DNA from: Colletotrichum lupini
Taxonomy: Eukaryota; Ascomycota; Sordariomycetes; Glomerellales; Glomerellaceae
Assembly: GCF_023278565.1 (NCBI RefSeq)
Contig: NC_064682.1
Location: forward strand, 1,674,001-1,738,000
Length of the DNA: 64,000 bases
Direction of reading: 5' to 3'
Positions 24,304-35,365 of the stretch are shown here, one piece after another; position 1 is the first letter of the stretch; the number at the start of each line of letters is the position of its first letter. The position numbers and the translations under genes were made by a program. The notes under the pieces are model-generated. The model was not told where the DNA came from. It did not search any database and worked only from the letters and a program-made list of their open reading frames with translations.

Positions 24304-26160
24304 ATGTTTGACCAACTCCCAGACGACATCGTCTTGGAGATCGTCTCCCATCTCAGAACCGCACGCGATGTAGCCCGCCTGGCATCGTCGTGTAAGCATC
24401 TGCACTCCCTCCTCAACGAGGACGGCTGGCGCACCTTCGTCAGGACCTGCTTTCCCCTACACTCCCTGCCACTAGGCAAGACTCCGCCCAAATGGGATGA
24501 GCTGGCAAACACCCTCACCCGTCAGGCCCGCGCATGGGACATGAAGGCCTTCCAGACGACCGCCTACACGGACGACCGCCGCCAGGACGGGAACTACTTC
24601 ACGGGCTTCACTAACGCCGGCCGTCCCTTCTACCCCGTCATCGATGCTCGCCTCGTCTTTGACAAGAGCTGGGAGCTTGCCACGTGGGGCGCTGGAGAGG
24701 ACGTCGTGGGCCGCTTCAGGCCTCACAACAGTCGCGGCGAGTCCGACGCCTGGTTCCGTATGGAGGGCAAGACGAACGGCTACGAAGCGGGCGTGGGTGA
24801 TGTCACCGCCATCCACCTGACCGAGCCCAATGGGAAGCTGGGTCTCCTCGTCGGCAGGGCAAATGGGGATTTGCAGCTCGTGTCGGCGGCCCCCGGTAGC
24901 GCCGGCAAGGCTCTCTCGACCTTTAAGATTCCCACGCCCACTGGAGGTCTCGAGGCTACCACGTGGACGTCTATCGGGTCCATTGACACCTTACCGAACC
25001 AGACTTCAGTGATCGCGGGCAACCGCGCCACCGTCAGTCTCTTCTCCTTGGACGCAGACGAGACCGGGGCCGCCACCGCCGCCCTCCCGCTCGACTCGCA
25101 GACCTTTAACGTCCCAGGCCAGGGCGACAGGAAGCAGTTCGTTCACTCTGCAAAAGCCCTCAACAACGACACCATCGTCTGCGCCCTCTCCAACGACACG
25201 GACCCGATTCGCTACCTCACCGTCACACCCTCAGGCTTCACCCCCAACCTCGCCTCCAAAAACCACTCCCTCCTCGCCTCCCGCGGCATCGACACGGAAA
25301 AGAAACAGACCGTCCGCGCCATTCAGCCCGTGAACCCGGGCCCCGCAGGCGCAGGTCACACGAACCTACTCCTCAGCGCCTGGGACGACGGCACTATCCG
25401 CCTCCTCGACATCCGCACCCCGTCTCCATACGACGTCCTCTACCGCGACATGTACCAGCCCTTTGAGACGCACTCGTCCCTTCTAACCTACGGCTCGGTT
25501 CACTTCGTCGCGGGCAGCAACGAGCTCGAGGCCCTCAAAGTATTCGACTTCCGCTGGTCCAAGTCGTACCACCACTCCGCCGCCCTGCCGTGCTGGTCCG
25601 GCACCCCCTTCCCGGATCCTCTAAGGGGCACTAGCAGCCGCTCCCTGAGCATGCGCGGCGTCGGGTGCGATCACCCGCGCGGGAGGGCATGCGTCTGGCA
25701 CGAGTACTCCAGGAGGGATTACTACCGTCCCAACTACCGCTTCCACGTGATGCCCTTCCGGGACGCAGCTCGGTCGTCGACGAGCCGGGTTTTCTCTCTG
25801 GCGAAGGCGTCGGACGCGTCGGACTCGTTTTACGTCGGGCTCGCGGGCGCCGTGGCCGAGTTTGCTACCACCGTCCCGGGGGAGGCGGAGCAAGACGAGG
25901 TCGCGGCCTCCGTGGCGGCGGCGGCGGAGAAGAGGGGCTGGAGGGCGCGGGCGTCGCATTTCAGCTTTGCTGAGACGGACGGTGGGTTGCTGACGCCGGG
26001 GATGTCGATGAGTACCTTCATGCCGAGGCTTGCGCAGCGGTTCGGGGACGAGGTTGGCGCGCCGCAGTTCCGGGAGTGGTGGAGTAAGACGCCGCCCAAG
26101 ACGGCGGCGTGGCATCGATGGGACCCGAGCTTTTGGCGGCCGACGCATTTTACGTTTTGA
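24304..26160 (+). CDS. F-box protein with predicted beta-propeller
   Basis: A single exon of 618 residues. The frame continues upstream only to a TTG, so ATG at 24304 (context GAA-ATG) is chosen. The F-box lies at residues 2-45, beginning FDQLPDDIVLEIVSHL, the segment that binds Skp1 in SCF ubiquitin ligases. The rest has strand-rich repeats with weak WD-like units, the clearest being LLLSAWDDGTIRLLDIR at about 356-372. This suggests a WD40-like propeller that binds a substrate. The C-terminus has a Trp-rich end (FREWWSKTPP, WHRWDPSFWRP). It is probably an SCF substrate receptor in cytosol or nucleus; the target is unknown. No transmembrane segment is seen. Confidence 0.85.
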   Translation: MFDQLPDDIVLEIVSHLRTARDVARLASSCKHLHSLLNEDGWRTFVRTCFPLHSLPLGKTPPKWDELANTLTRQARAWDMKAFQTTAYTDDRRQDGNYFTGFTNAGRPFYPVIDARLVFDKSWELATWGAGEDVVGRFRPHNSRGESDAWFRMEGKTNGYEAGVGDVTAIHLTEPNGKLGLLVGRANGDLQLVSAAPGSAGKALSTFKIPTPTGGLEATTWTSIGSIDTLPNQTSVIAGNRATVSLFSLDADETGAATAALPLDSQTFNVPGQGDRKQFVHSAKALNNDTIVCALSNDTDPIRYLTVTPSGFTPNLASKNHSLLASRGIDTEKKQTVRAIQPVNPGPAGAGHTNLLLSAWDDGTIRLLDIRTPSPYDVLYRDMYQPFETHSSLLTYGSVHFVAGSNELEALKVFDFRWSKSYHHSAALPCWSGTPFPDPLRGTSSRSLSMRGVGCDHPRGRACVWHEYSRRDYYRPNYRFHVMPFRDAARSSTSRVFSLAKASDASDSFYVGLAGAVAEFATTVPGEAEQDEVAASVAAAAEKRGWRARASHFSFAETDGGLLTPGMSMSTFMPRLAQRFGDEVGAPQFREWWSKTPPKTAAWHRWDPSFWRPTHFTF

Positions 26161-26776
26161 GGGTTGGAAAAATAGAAAGACAGATTTCGGGGAGTTTTGA
26201 TAGTCGAGAACAAGGGATCAGTGAAAAGACACGGAGAAGGGAAAAGTTAGGGGGAAGAGGGTTAGCCATAGTCGAAGGAAAAAATACCCGCATAGTCTTG
26301 ATACGACCGGGCCGTACATAGGACTCGGACAGAGTTTAGAATACAGTTAAATCTACATAGATATGCAATGATCACCAAGCATCAATCGCTTCATGGTATT
26401 GGCCGCAAAAACTTCGTTGTCGTCTAAAACAATTGTCCTCTTATTTAATACGTATCTCCAGTTACTGTACTATTCCTCAGTTATATAGGTGCTAGCGATT
26501 TTTCACGAGAGCCGAACTCGTGACCCATGGGAGCGGGGCAATTCAAACGAGGACATTCCCCGCCACGCCATGGGCCTAGGTGACAATTCGACGTTTTTGG
26601 ATCAATTGTATGCCTCTCCTCCCTCTGGCAAACTTGCGGCCTGAGGGAACCTGAGGAAATGATACAGGTTGGAGTACGCTTATATTCACACAGGTATACA
26701 CAAGCATGACCTTACAACAATCACTCTACAATCTCGACCGTGGATAACGTGTCATTACATGTAACAGAAGTACACA
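26161..26776. other. Intergenic region between convergent genes
   Basis: 3' UTRs of the F-box gene (+) and the two-TM protein gene (-). It contains a structured tRNA-like element at 26504-26574, listed separately. Confidence 0.6.
26504..26574 (-). other. Structured tRNA-like element (degenerate)
   Basis: Two nested foldable units are visible. CACGAG (26504-26509) pairs with CTCGTG (26517-26522) around a 7-nt loop that reads TTCGGCT on the minus strand, like a tRNA T-loop with a changed conserved A. Next to it CCCATGG and GCGGGG (26524-26538) pair with CCCCGC and CCATGGG (26558-26574). A minus-strand TGGCGTGGCGG resembles a Pol III A box with one mismatch. There is no matching acceptor stem or normal anticodon arm, so it is not a working tRNA as I read it. 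Confidence 0.35.
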
Positions 26777-28066
26777 TCACCATCGGCTATTCCGCTCACT
26801 GCCCTGCCCCGCGTTACCTCTTCTTTCCCGCTCGAGCATTGCGTCAAACTCGGCCTGGGCCTTATCCTTCTCCGCATTCCTCTCCTTTTCAGCGGCATCG
26901 TACGCATAGTAATCGGCACCCTTGGCCTCTTCCTGTTGGCTCTGGTTGGCATTCCCAGAAGCTCGCGGAGGCTGTCTCGAGGCTTGCCGCAGGCGATCCC
27001 ACGCTGAGCCGGTGCTAGAGGGTGATGATGACTGGGCTCTCGCGGCGGGCGAAAGAGGTGATGCATCATCATAGTCCAAGTCGTCTGAGGATCTGCTGCT
27101 GCTTCGCTGGGGAGAGCTCTGCTGGCCCGAGCCCCATCCTGATCGGCCCTCGGAAGATGGCGGATCTCTCGAGTAGCTTGTCGGAGAAGAGTAGTTGGAT
27201 TCCGAGGGTAAACTGTACCCTCCCGTAGAGCTCGAAGCAGAGAGTGTCTCGTAGTCCCTGTTCTGCGCTGACCCGTCGTCCCCAGCGCTGCCTTCGCCCC
27301 TCCTCTCGAGGATTGCATCAATGTGGGCCAGTATCTTGCGATACTCATCAATCCTTTTCTGTATGAGCGGAGTTGTTTCCCTGATCTTTTCATCCGACTG
27401 GGGCAACGCGGCCAGCGACTTTTCGAGTTGGCTGATGGCTTCCGCAGTCCGGTGGCGCTGGCGCTTCAAGGCGGTGACTGGCATTTTGTCGGCCGTCATC
27501 TGGACCAGCCTCTCCGGCTTCATGTCCTTGCGGAACTGGTTGAGGCGCTCATCTCGAGCGGCGGATGCCATGGCCACTGAAGTGGCATATGAGGCGACAA
27601 AAGGAGCGATGCCGAGACTGGTGAGGAGGAAGTAGGCCGTGAATCTTGTATTGTGCCATGCGCGATTCGCCAGACGACCCTGGAGAAGCGGCCTAGAGGC
27701 ACTTGGAAAGGCATCGGGAGTGAATTTGATAAACTTGGGTTGCCAAAAAGGGAAGCGGTAGGTGCCGCGGGTTTGCCATGTCAAGAAGCCGGCCAACGCA
27801 ACGGTGACGGGGACAGTCCATGCCGCGGTTGCGGCTTCTTTGTAGGCTAGTTGGCTGAGGACGTTGACCTCATCCTGGGTGGGTTGGCGGCCCATGCCTG
27901 CTGCAGCGGTGTCGAGCATCGCTTTCACATTGTTAGAGTAGTTATCGGGATTGCGGAAGAGTAGGCGCTGCAAGAGTGTGAGCTGCGGCGGTGGAATCTG
28001 GTATTCCGGGGACCCGACGATGTCTAGGTCGTAGCCATTGTCGTCGCTGGAGTTGGGGAACGCCAT
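26777..28066 (-). CDS. Uncharacterised two-TM membrane protein
   Basis: A single exon of 429 residues. Open codons continue 27 nt upstream without ATG, so the ATG at 28066 is used. Two hydrophobic segments lie at about 79-97 (ATAAWTVPVTVALAGFLTW) and 142-167 (FTAYFLLTSLGIAPFVASYA), separated by a basic, aromatic loop (RGTYRFPFWQPKFIKF). A charged helical stretch with heptad-like spacing follows (about 175-265), then a Ser-rich disordered region and a charged C-terminal helix (AEKERNAEKDKAQAEF). This looks like a hairpin membrane protein with a large soluble coiled-coil tail. I do not recognise the family; an organelle (mitochondrion or ER) location is only a guess. It is divergent from DNA2. 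Confidence 0.82.
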   Translation of the reverse strand: MAFPNSSDDNGYDLDIVGSPEYQIPPPQLTLLQRLLFRNPDNYSNNVKAMLDTAAAGMGRQPTQDEVNVLSQLAYKEAATAAWTVPVTVALAGFLTWQTRGTYRFPFWQPKFIKFTPDAFPSASRPLLQGRLANRAWHNTRFTAYFLLTSLGIAPFVASYATSVAMASAARDERLNQFRKDMKPERLVQMTADKMPVTALKRQRHRTAEAISQLEKSLAALPQSDEKIRETTPLIQKRIDEYRKILAHIDAILERRGEGSAGDDGSAQNRDYETLSASSSTGGYSLPSESNYSSPTSYSRDPPSSEGRSGWGSGQQSSPQRSSSRSSDDLDYDDASPLSPAARAQSSSPSSTGSAWDRLRQASRQPPRASGNANQSQQEEAKGADYYAYDAAEKERNAEKDKAQAEFDAMLERERRGNAGQGSERNSRW

Positions 28067-29136
28067 CTCATTGGCTTCACAGCCAGGTCTCAATTGACCC
28101 GACAGATACGAGGCGAAGCTATGAAAGGCCGGAGAGAGTCGAGCTACCGAGTTGGCGTCAGATCGATTGCTGAGGTTCGTGGAGGTATGGTATGGTCAAC
28201 CTTCTAGAGGCGGCTCACCTGTTGGTGTTCTTGAGAGTCCTGACGTAGTCGGCCAGAGCTCTCAGGTGGGCAGTTGGAGCTCTAGTGGATCCACACCTGC
28301 ATCGGCAGAGTGGAGACAACACCCCGAGCTTCCCGGGCTATCGGCAGAGAGTTTCTCCATGTCGACTTCGGGACGTCGGAGCACGCGCTGTATCGCCATT
28401 CCGTGTCACCGGTGTATCGCCAAATCTGGTCATTGGGCATTCCCCTTCTCGTATGATACTCTGTATCAACCGAAACGAAGAGGGACATCAACACAGTTGA
28501 TGCTTGCAGTATCTAGCAAGAGATGATAGACCTTCAGGATAAAAAGGAGAGAAGATGGCCAGGCCGCCTCTGCACTTGTATCACTGTGGTTGTGTAAAGG
28601 AATGTACCATGTGTAGTTGGTAGTCTAAGTATTTGACAGTCCAGTCAGTCCAACACGAATGTACCACGGGGATGAATGGGAACATTGAGTAAGTACTAAC
28701 CTCAACGTTAGCCAGGATACTACTGGAGACGAAGCAATTACAACTGTAAAATTCAGGTATAAATACACGGACAGGGACATTGCCTTCCGCTCCACACAAC
28801 ATGCGAATGCAAGACATTCCGCAGTGAGTTCAATTGCGCTTGCCCAAGGTGCAAAGTCGATGTGGGCGGAGATGGACTTGTTCGTTGCAGGGGCGATGGC
28901 CCTGCGCGTCCACCGCCAGGTCCCCAGATGCCCCACATATTACCGGGAACGTGCATCGACGCGTATTAAACAAACGTGGAGCTAGAACGCGTCCCAAGCG
29001 CGTCGAGGGACAACCACTCTAGCACTTCCCGAGGGGCCCCAACTGCCTCTTCACACCCTTGCACTGACATGATTGGAACTAGCGACGACGTTCACGATCT
29101 CTTGTTTTTGGCACTCGAGAAGCCGAACCCGCCGAT
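28067..29136. other. Divergent promoter region upstream of DNA2
   Basis: Lies between the two-TM protein gene (-) and DNA2 (+). The last 180 nt hold two ACGCGT boxes. No other coding region is supported. Confidence 0.6.
28959..28992. promoter_or_regulatory. Paired MluI cell-cycle boxes (MCB) upstream of DNA2
   Basis: ACGCGT occurs at 28959-28964 and again at 28987-28992, followed by the near match AGCGCGTCG at 28998. They sit 145-178 bp before the DNA2 ATG. In yeasts, MBF binds such clustered boxes to drive G1/S genes of DNA replication. Binding here is inferred. Confidence 0.6.
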
Positions 29137-32100
29137 ATGCCTCTCAAGAAGTCATACTCGGAACACGTTGGTCTCCCATCGAAGGTCAATAGGAAAGCAT
29201 ACCCCTCTATACGATATTTGCTGACTTTGTTACAGAACCGCTCGTGGCAACGTTCGAAGAGCAATCCAGTGAATGCCCAAACATCTCGACCTTTGGCACC
29301 CGTCTCCGACAAAACGAAAAATAAGCTAAATCAATTCCAATTCCAGACTGGAGTCAAGGCAGAGACTGCCGTGCAGGAAAATGGCACCGCGACGGAAGAT
29401 TGGGTTTGCCAATCCCGAGACGATATCGCTATCACCCCATCGACGAAGCTGAGCTGGCACGACCTGATGGCGTCGAACGCTCCCAAGGAAGAGAAAACAC
29501 AAACATCTCCTACCGAACGAATCTTGTGGAACAATGAGAGGGACAAGAACGACTTAAACTACGCTGCTGCCCTTTCGCCAATGATGCATAGGAAAGGCCG
29601 TAAACGGGCCAGGAGCTCGTCGCCCATATCATCCCCCGCACAAAACGAAAAGCCTACCACGCCTGCTGTCAATGTGAAGAAGCTTAGTGAGGCATTGAAA
29701 TCGCCACATGCAGACCCGACCTTGGAACTCTGGGATCGATTCTCCCTTAGCAGCAATGGAAATGTTACGCCACTCGGTCTTACGAACCCCACGCTCGCCA
29801 ATCTCATGTTCTCTTCATCACCACGGAATGTCAAGACGGCACCTGTACAGGCAGGTGACAGCAGCCTACGAAGAGCAATCAGTTGCGGCCTCAACTGGCC
29901 AAAGAGGAGAAGAGTTGAACGCTCGGATGCGCCCTCGTTTACTAGCACATTGACGCGGGAGACGACCGATAGTTCAAAGAACTCACTCGTAACAGCTCTG
30001 CTGGACACTGTTACGGGAAGCATGCAAGAAGATAGCCCACCGGAGGATTTCGATCCATTCATCGACCAGGACATGGAGTCCCCGTCTCTTAAGAAGAGAA
30101 AGACCAACGCATCGAGGCCGACATCGCTCTCACCGTCGAGGAAAACAACCCGAGCCCCGAACCTACAGGCTGCGGAAAATGCTTCTGATGTCGGTGTCGC
30201 CCAGGATCTAGGTCTGGAACGGCAAACGAAAGCGGCTTCGGCGGAGTCTGAATACGGAGACGTTGACTTCGACGACTTTGACGAGTTTGATGACGACACC
30301 TTTCTCGAGCTCGAAGCAAGCATCAGTCTATCAAACTCCAAACAAGAGGCGAGGCCAAGCACTCCTACTCCCGCACCTGTTTCTGTGCAACCCACCAAGC
30401 AGAGCAGCACTGGCTTGGAGGACGAGTTCGGTGACTTGGACGATGATATTTTCGAGGCTGCCGAAGATATTTTGGAAAGCGCAGTAGCGACGGCCTCCCA
30501 ATTGCCGGCGTCTGCAAAAACGCATCTTGACGCAACAAGTGTACCTGTCCCTAGACAAGACGACTTGGACGATGCCTTTGGAGACGACTTTGGAGGAGAC
30601 TTCGACTTCGATGCGGCAGAGCTCGCTGCGACTCAATCGGTCCAGAAGCCACAAGCCTCGCCGGCGGAAGCTGTACGTCCCAATCAACGACTACCACGGT
30701 AGCAAACGCTAAGATGAAGGTAGACAAACCAAAAGCCCAAAGCTATCCAGCGATATCTGGTGACCAATGTCCTAGAAAACGAATACACTGACCAGCGCGG
30801 GCTTTCTCGATTAGAGAAGGTAGGTTGATCAAGTTGATCCAACAACAATCGCTGACGTGTGGCCAGATTCTCATCATTCAAGCGGAAGGTAGCAAGGCCA
30901 TGAAAACGATCCACCTTCGAGGTGATTGGTTCGAGACGCCGGCACACGCAAAGGCATATGTGCATGTTATCGGAACGTTTTCAGCCAGTGGACAATGCAT
31001 CATTGATGATTCTCACAATATCTTGATCCTACACCCTGATCAGTTGGTTTCGGCCACCGTCGTGGCTGATTCATTTAGCTGTATGCGCCGAGCAGTACTA
31101 CAGGACCGCGTCAAAGCGACTAGCGAGGCTACTGCTCCCTTGGTGTACGGAACGATGTTGCATGAAATCTTTCAAGAGGCTCTGATGGCGAATCAATGGG
31201 ACCTTCGGTACCTCAGTGGTGTCATTGACAGAGTCATGGAGAAGCACATTGAGGACTTGTACAAGATCAAAGTCAGCACCAGCATCGCTAGGGAACATCT
31301 CCAGTCGAAGATGACGGAGTTGAGCTGCTGGGCCACGGCTTTTGTAGCCTCTCAGCCGAATGTATGTCATATCTTCCTCTCTCCTGATAGTCGCTAATGT
31401 TAGCAAAAGGTCGATGCTGTTGTCCTCGACCGCAATGGCAAGAAAGCCAACATGTGCGTCAGCAAACTGCTCGATGTCGAGGAACATGTTTGGTCGCCCA
31501 TGTACGGACTGAAGGGCAACATCGATGCTACCGTTCAAATCACCTTGCGGGACGGCAAGGATACCAAAACGCTGACAGTCCCATTCGAAGTCAAAACGGG
31601 CAAACATGCCAACAGCAATCACATGGCGCAGACTGCGCTCTATAACCTGTTGCTTTCCGATCGTTACGATTTGAACATCGTTTATGGCATTCTCTACTAC
31701 ATGGAAACGTCGCAAACAATGCGCATTCCCACCATCCGACACGAGCTACGCCATATGATCATGCAGCGAAATCAACTAGCCTGTCATATTCGAGAGCGGA
31801 GTGTTCAGCTGCCTCCTATGAAGAGGAGCAAGAACATGTGTGGAAAGTGCTATGCGAAGACGTCTTGCTTCATTTACCACAAGCTCGCCGACGACGGCGA
31901 TGGAGAGACGAGTGGCATGGACAAGCAATTCGACGAGGTTGTCAAGCACCTTACGCCAAAGCACCAAAAGTTCTTCCTCAAATGGGAGAATCTGTTGACG
32001 AAAGAGGAGAAAGAGACACAGAAGCTGAAGAGAGAACTCTGGACGATGGTCAGCAAGGACCGAGAGAAAGTGGGAAGATGCCATTCCGACGTCATCATTG

Positions 32101-34190
32101 AAGAGGGCTCAACGTCTGAGGACTTGGGCACCTCCAAGATCAACCGGTTCAACTACACGTTCGTGAAGCGAATTGCAACTCCAGGCCATTCTTTCCTAGA
32201 GTCACAGTTGAATGTTGGAGAACCTATAGTTGTTTCCGATGAACAGGGCCACTTTGCTCTCGCCTTGGGCTACGTTACTTCTGTCCGAAAACAGAGAATC
32301 AGCGTAGCAGTCGACCGACGCCTACACAACGCTCGCATCAAACAGCCTGGCTTTGACGAAAACGACAACCAGGTTTTTGCTAGCATCATGGAGGTCGCCC
32401 CTGAGGGCTGCACCGCGGATCAATCTCAGGGCAAGATCAAGGAAGCGCCAATCCGCTATCGTCTTGATAAGGACGAGTTCAGCAATGGCATGGCCACAGT
32501 CCGAAACAACCTTGTACAGATCATGGCGGAAGGCGTCTTCGGGTCTCGAGAGATCCGCCGCGCTGTGGTGGATTTGGTACCCCCGAGATTCAAAGCAGCA
32601 CCCACGCAATACGTTGTAGCCGATCGGGAATCTCTGAATGTCGACCAGCATCGAGCGATCGAGAAGGTGATGAGTGCACAAGACTATGCGCTAGTTCTTG
32701 GCATGCCTGGCACGGGGAAAACGACCACCATTGCACACATCATTCGGGCCTTGGTCTCTCAGGGCAAAAGCGTCCTTCTTACTTCTTACACACACACTGC
32801 AGTCGACAACATTCTCCTGAAGCTAAAGAATGACCAAACCCCGGTTCTCAGACTTGGCGCTCCAGCTAAGGTCCACCCGGAAGTCCAGCAATTTGCTATC
32901 CTAGCTGGTCAACCTATGAACTCTTTTGAGCAGATTAAGGAGGCGTGGCACGACACGCCCATCGTTGCCACCACTTGTCTCGGCGTTGGCCATGCTCTTT
33001 TCAACGAACGCACCTTCGACTACTGCATTGTTGATGAGGCCTCTCAAATCACGCTGCCTATTTGTCTTGGACCAATCAGGATGGCGAAGACGTTTGTACT
33101 TGTTGGTGATCACAATCAGCTTCCTCCTCTAGTCCAAAATGAAGAGGCCCGAGAAGGCGGGCTTGATGTGAGCTTGTTCAAGCTTCTCTCCGACACCCAT
33201 CCGGATTCGGTGGTCAACTTGGAGCACCAATACCGTATGTGCGAGGATATCATGACTCTCAGCAACACTTTGATCTACAAAGGGAGACTGCGGTGTGGTA
33301 CTGAGGAACTTCGGTTCAAGAAACTTGATGTGCCCAACATGAATGCGCTGAAGAGCCTTCACTACGATTCGGCATCGACGCTCAGACTAGGGACCCCGAA
33401 GTCTGTATGCACTTCCATCAACCAAAACTGCTGCTGGCTCCGAGACTTGCTGGACAGCGAGGCTCGAGTCAGGTTTGTCAACACTGATACCATTCAGCCC
33501 CTTACGAGAGAAGAGGCAAAGGGCAATCGGATTGTCAACCCGGCTGAAGCACGTATTGTAGTTCAACTCGTCGAGGGCCTGCTTACAATAGGTGTACCCG
33601 ATGGGGAGATCGGAGTGATGACGCACTACCGCTCTCAACTATCTCTGCTTAAGCATGGCCTTCGCGGACATGTGGGCGTGGAAATGCACACCGCCGACCG
33701 ATTTCAAGGACGAGACAAGGATGTCGTAATTCTCTCCTTGGTTCGGAGTAATGAGAGCTGCAGCATTGGTGAACTCTTGAAGGATTGGCGACGTATCAAC
33801 GTTGCATTCACTCGCGCCAAAACCAAGCTACTCGTAGTCGGAAGCAAGAGCACCTTGAAGGGTAGCGGAAAGGACGAAATGCTCAGCAAGTTTATCGGCC
33901 TCATGGAAGAGAAGGATTGGATATACGACTTGCCGCCTGACGCATTGGATAACCACTATTTTGACGACACGGCGACGCAGTTAACAGCCAGTGGCGTGTC
34001 TCCGATGAAAGTGAAGAAGAACACCAGTCCGAGAAAGGGCGTCAGCCCAAGAAAGGCCCCAAAGCTAGCCATGGGGAAAGAAAACCTTGGAACGGGGCCT
34101 AAGCGGGCGAGAATTGGAGAGAAGGTACTTATGAAGGATAAAGTCATTCTCAGGGATATACTTAACGATATGACGAACGGTGCTTATTGA
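29137..34190 (+). CDS. DNA2: DNA replication ATP-dependent helicase/nuclease Dna2
   Basis: Dna2 trims long Okazaki flaps and resects DNA ends in the nucleus. Exons 29137-30672, 30724-30819, 30867-31361 and about 31410-34190 give about 1635 residues. A further in-frame 51-nt intron (29185-29235, ending TTACAG after a CTGAC branch-like site) is possible and would give 1618. Numbered on the longer form: a disordered N-terminus has three acidic Phe/Asp repeats (about 375-393, 427-448, 475-494). The RecB-type nuclease has GTMLHEIFQEAL and FEVKTGK (E769, K771). Fe-S ligands are C616, C853, C856 and C862. The SF1 helicase has Walker A GMPGTGKTTT (1140), DEAS (1251), GDHNQLPPLVQN, EHQYRM, DRFQGRDKDVV and NVAFTRAKTKL. 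All catalytic motifs are intact. The exact acceptor of the third intron (31403 or 31409) is uncertain; both keep frame. Confidence 0.96.
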
Positions 34191-34861
34191 GGATATCGCA
34201 CGGTTTGGAGTATCGGCAATTGGTTCAGGATTATGAGACGTTAGGCGTTAGTTGGACTATCAAAGACGGAAATTCAGGACGTCGAAGGGTTCACAAAGGA
34301 GAGAATCATAGGTCAACTCAATAGTGGCATTTCACATAATTACTAAATCGTATGACGAGACTCTGCAAATCATGGTTCTTGAGGAAATCGCATAAGAGCT
34401 GTCCACCAATTAGATGGTCGCTGAGATGTACTGACAATTCGGGAACTTGATCTCAACGGAGAGGTTCTGACGCAACTTGACATCAGAGCAACAAAAGCTA
34501 CGGAACCCATTCACGCCATCAAATGCTTCCGTCAGTGTTCAGGACCATCCCGTTGAATGACGAAAGAGGCAAGCACTTGCCGGGGTTCAGCTGCTCGAAG
34601 CGGCAGCGGATCGGGTGGAGTCGGCAATGAGCACGTGATCTTAGATGACTAACGATCCCGACATGGGTCCGAGAATCCAACTCCAATCCAACAACCTCAC
34701 CCGTGAGTGCCAAACGACTCAACAGCCGAAGTACCGCGCGCCCGCGAACGCAACCCCCATCCGCCCCTCACCCATCACCGAAAATACGTCAATTGAGACG
34801 TCCTTACCTTCCACTCGCTCCTCTCTCGAAAAATAAATTTACCTTTCTTCTCGACCCGACG
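34191..34861. other. Intergenic region, DNA2 to complex I subunit
   Basis: 3' UTR of DNA2 and promoter of the ESSS subunit gene, both on the plus strand. No gene is seen. Confidence 0.6.
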
Positions 34862-35365
34862 ATGACGGCGATACGACCGACCGCGGCCATCCGCGCCGCC
34901 CGCGCCATCAAGACCTCTGCGGCCGCTGCCCCGACTACGAGGGCTTTCTCCGTGACGGCCCGTCGCGCTGGTGGCGGTTCCGACTTTGATCCCCCTTCCG
35001 GCTGGCTCTGGGGCGTCAAGCCCGGTGAGAAGTACGAGAAGGAGGGCTGGGAGACGCCTTTCTACACCCTGTTCTGCGGAGGCATCATCGCCACTGGCGT
35101 TGTCCTTGCTTTCAAGCCTGATACTTCGTGAGTGGCCATTCTTTCCGCCGCATAGACCCGTCGACATGGAATGCATCAAATAGAACTTGAAAGGCTCAGG
35201 GTGCTCTCAATATCGGTTGTGCCGGGATGAGGCAATTTAGACATCAGGATTGTTTGATCTGTGGCTAACATTACCCCCCCGCACTACAGACTCGATACCT
35301 GGGCCCTCGAGGAGGCCAGGCGGAGATTAGAAAAGGAGGGCATCCTGCCGGACCCCGAGAAGTGA
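34862..35365 (+). CDS. NADH:ubiquinone oxidoreductase ESSS subunit (NDUFB11 type)
   Basis: An accessory subunit in the membrane arm of mitochondrial complex I. Exons 34862-35127 and 35290-35365, with a GTGAGT...ACAG intron of 162 nt, encode 113 residues. The N-terminus is Arg/Ala/Ser-rich without acidic residues (TAAIRAARAIKTSAAAAP), as in a matrix-targeting presequence. The conserved block SGWLWGVKPGEKYEKEGWE follows, then one membrane span (FYTLFCGGIIATGVVLAF) and a short charged tail (ALEEARRRLEKEG). Frame across the intron is exact. Size fits the family. It is a structural, non-catalytic protein. Confidence 0.9.
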
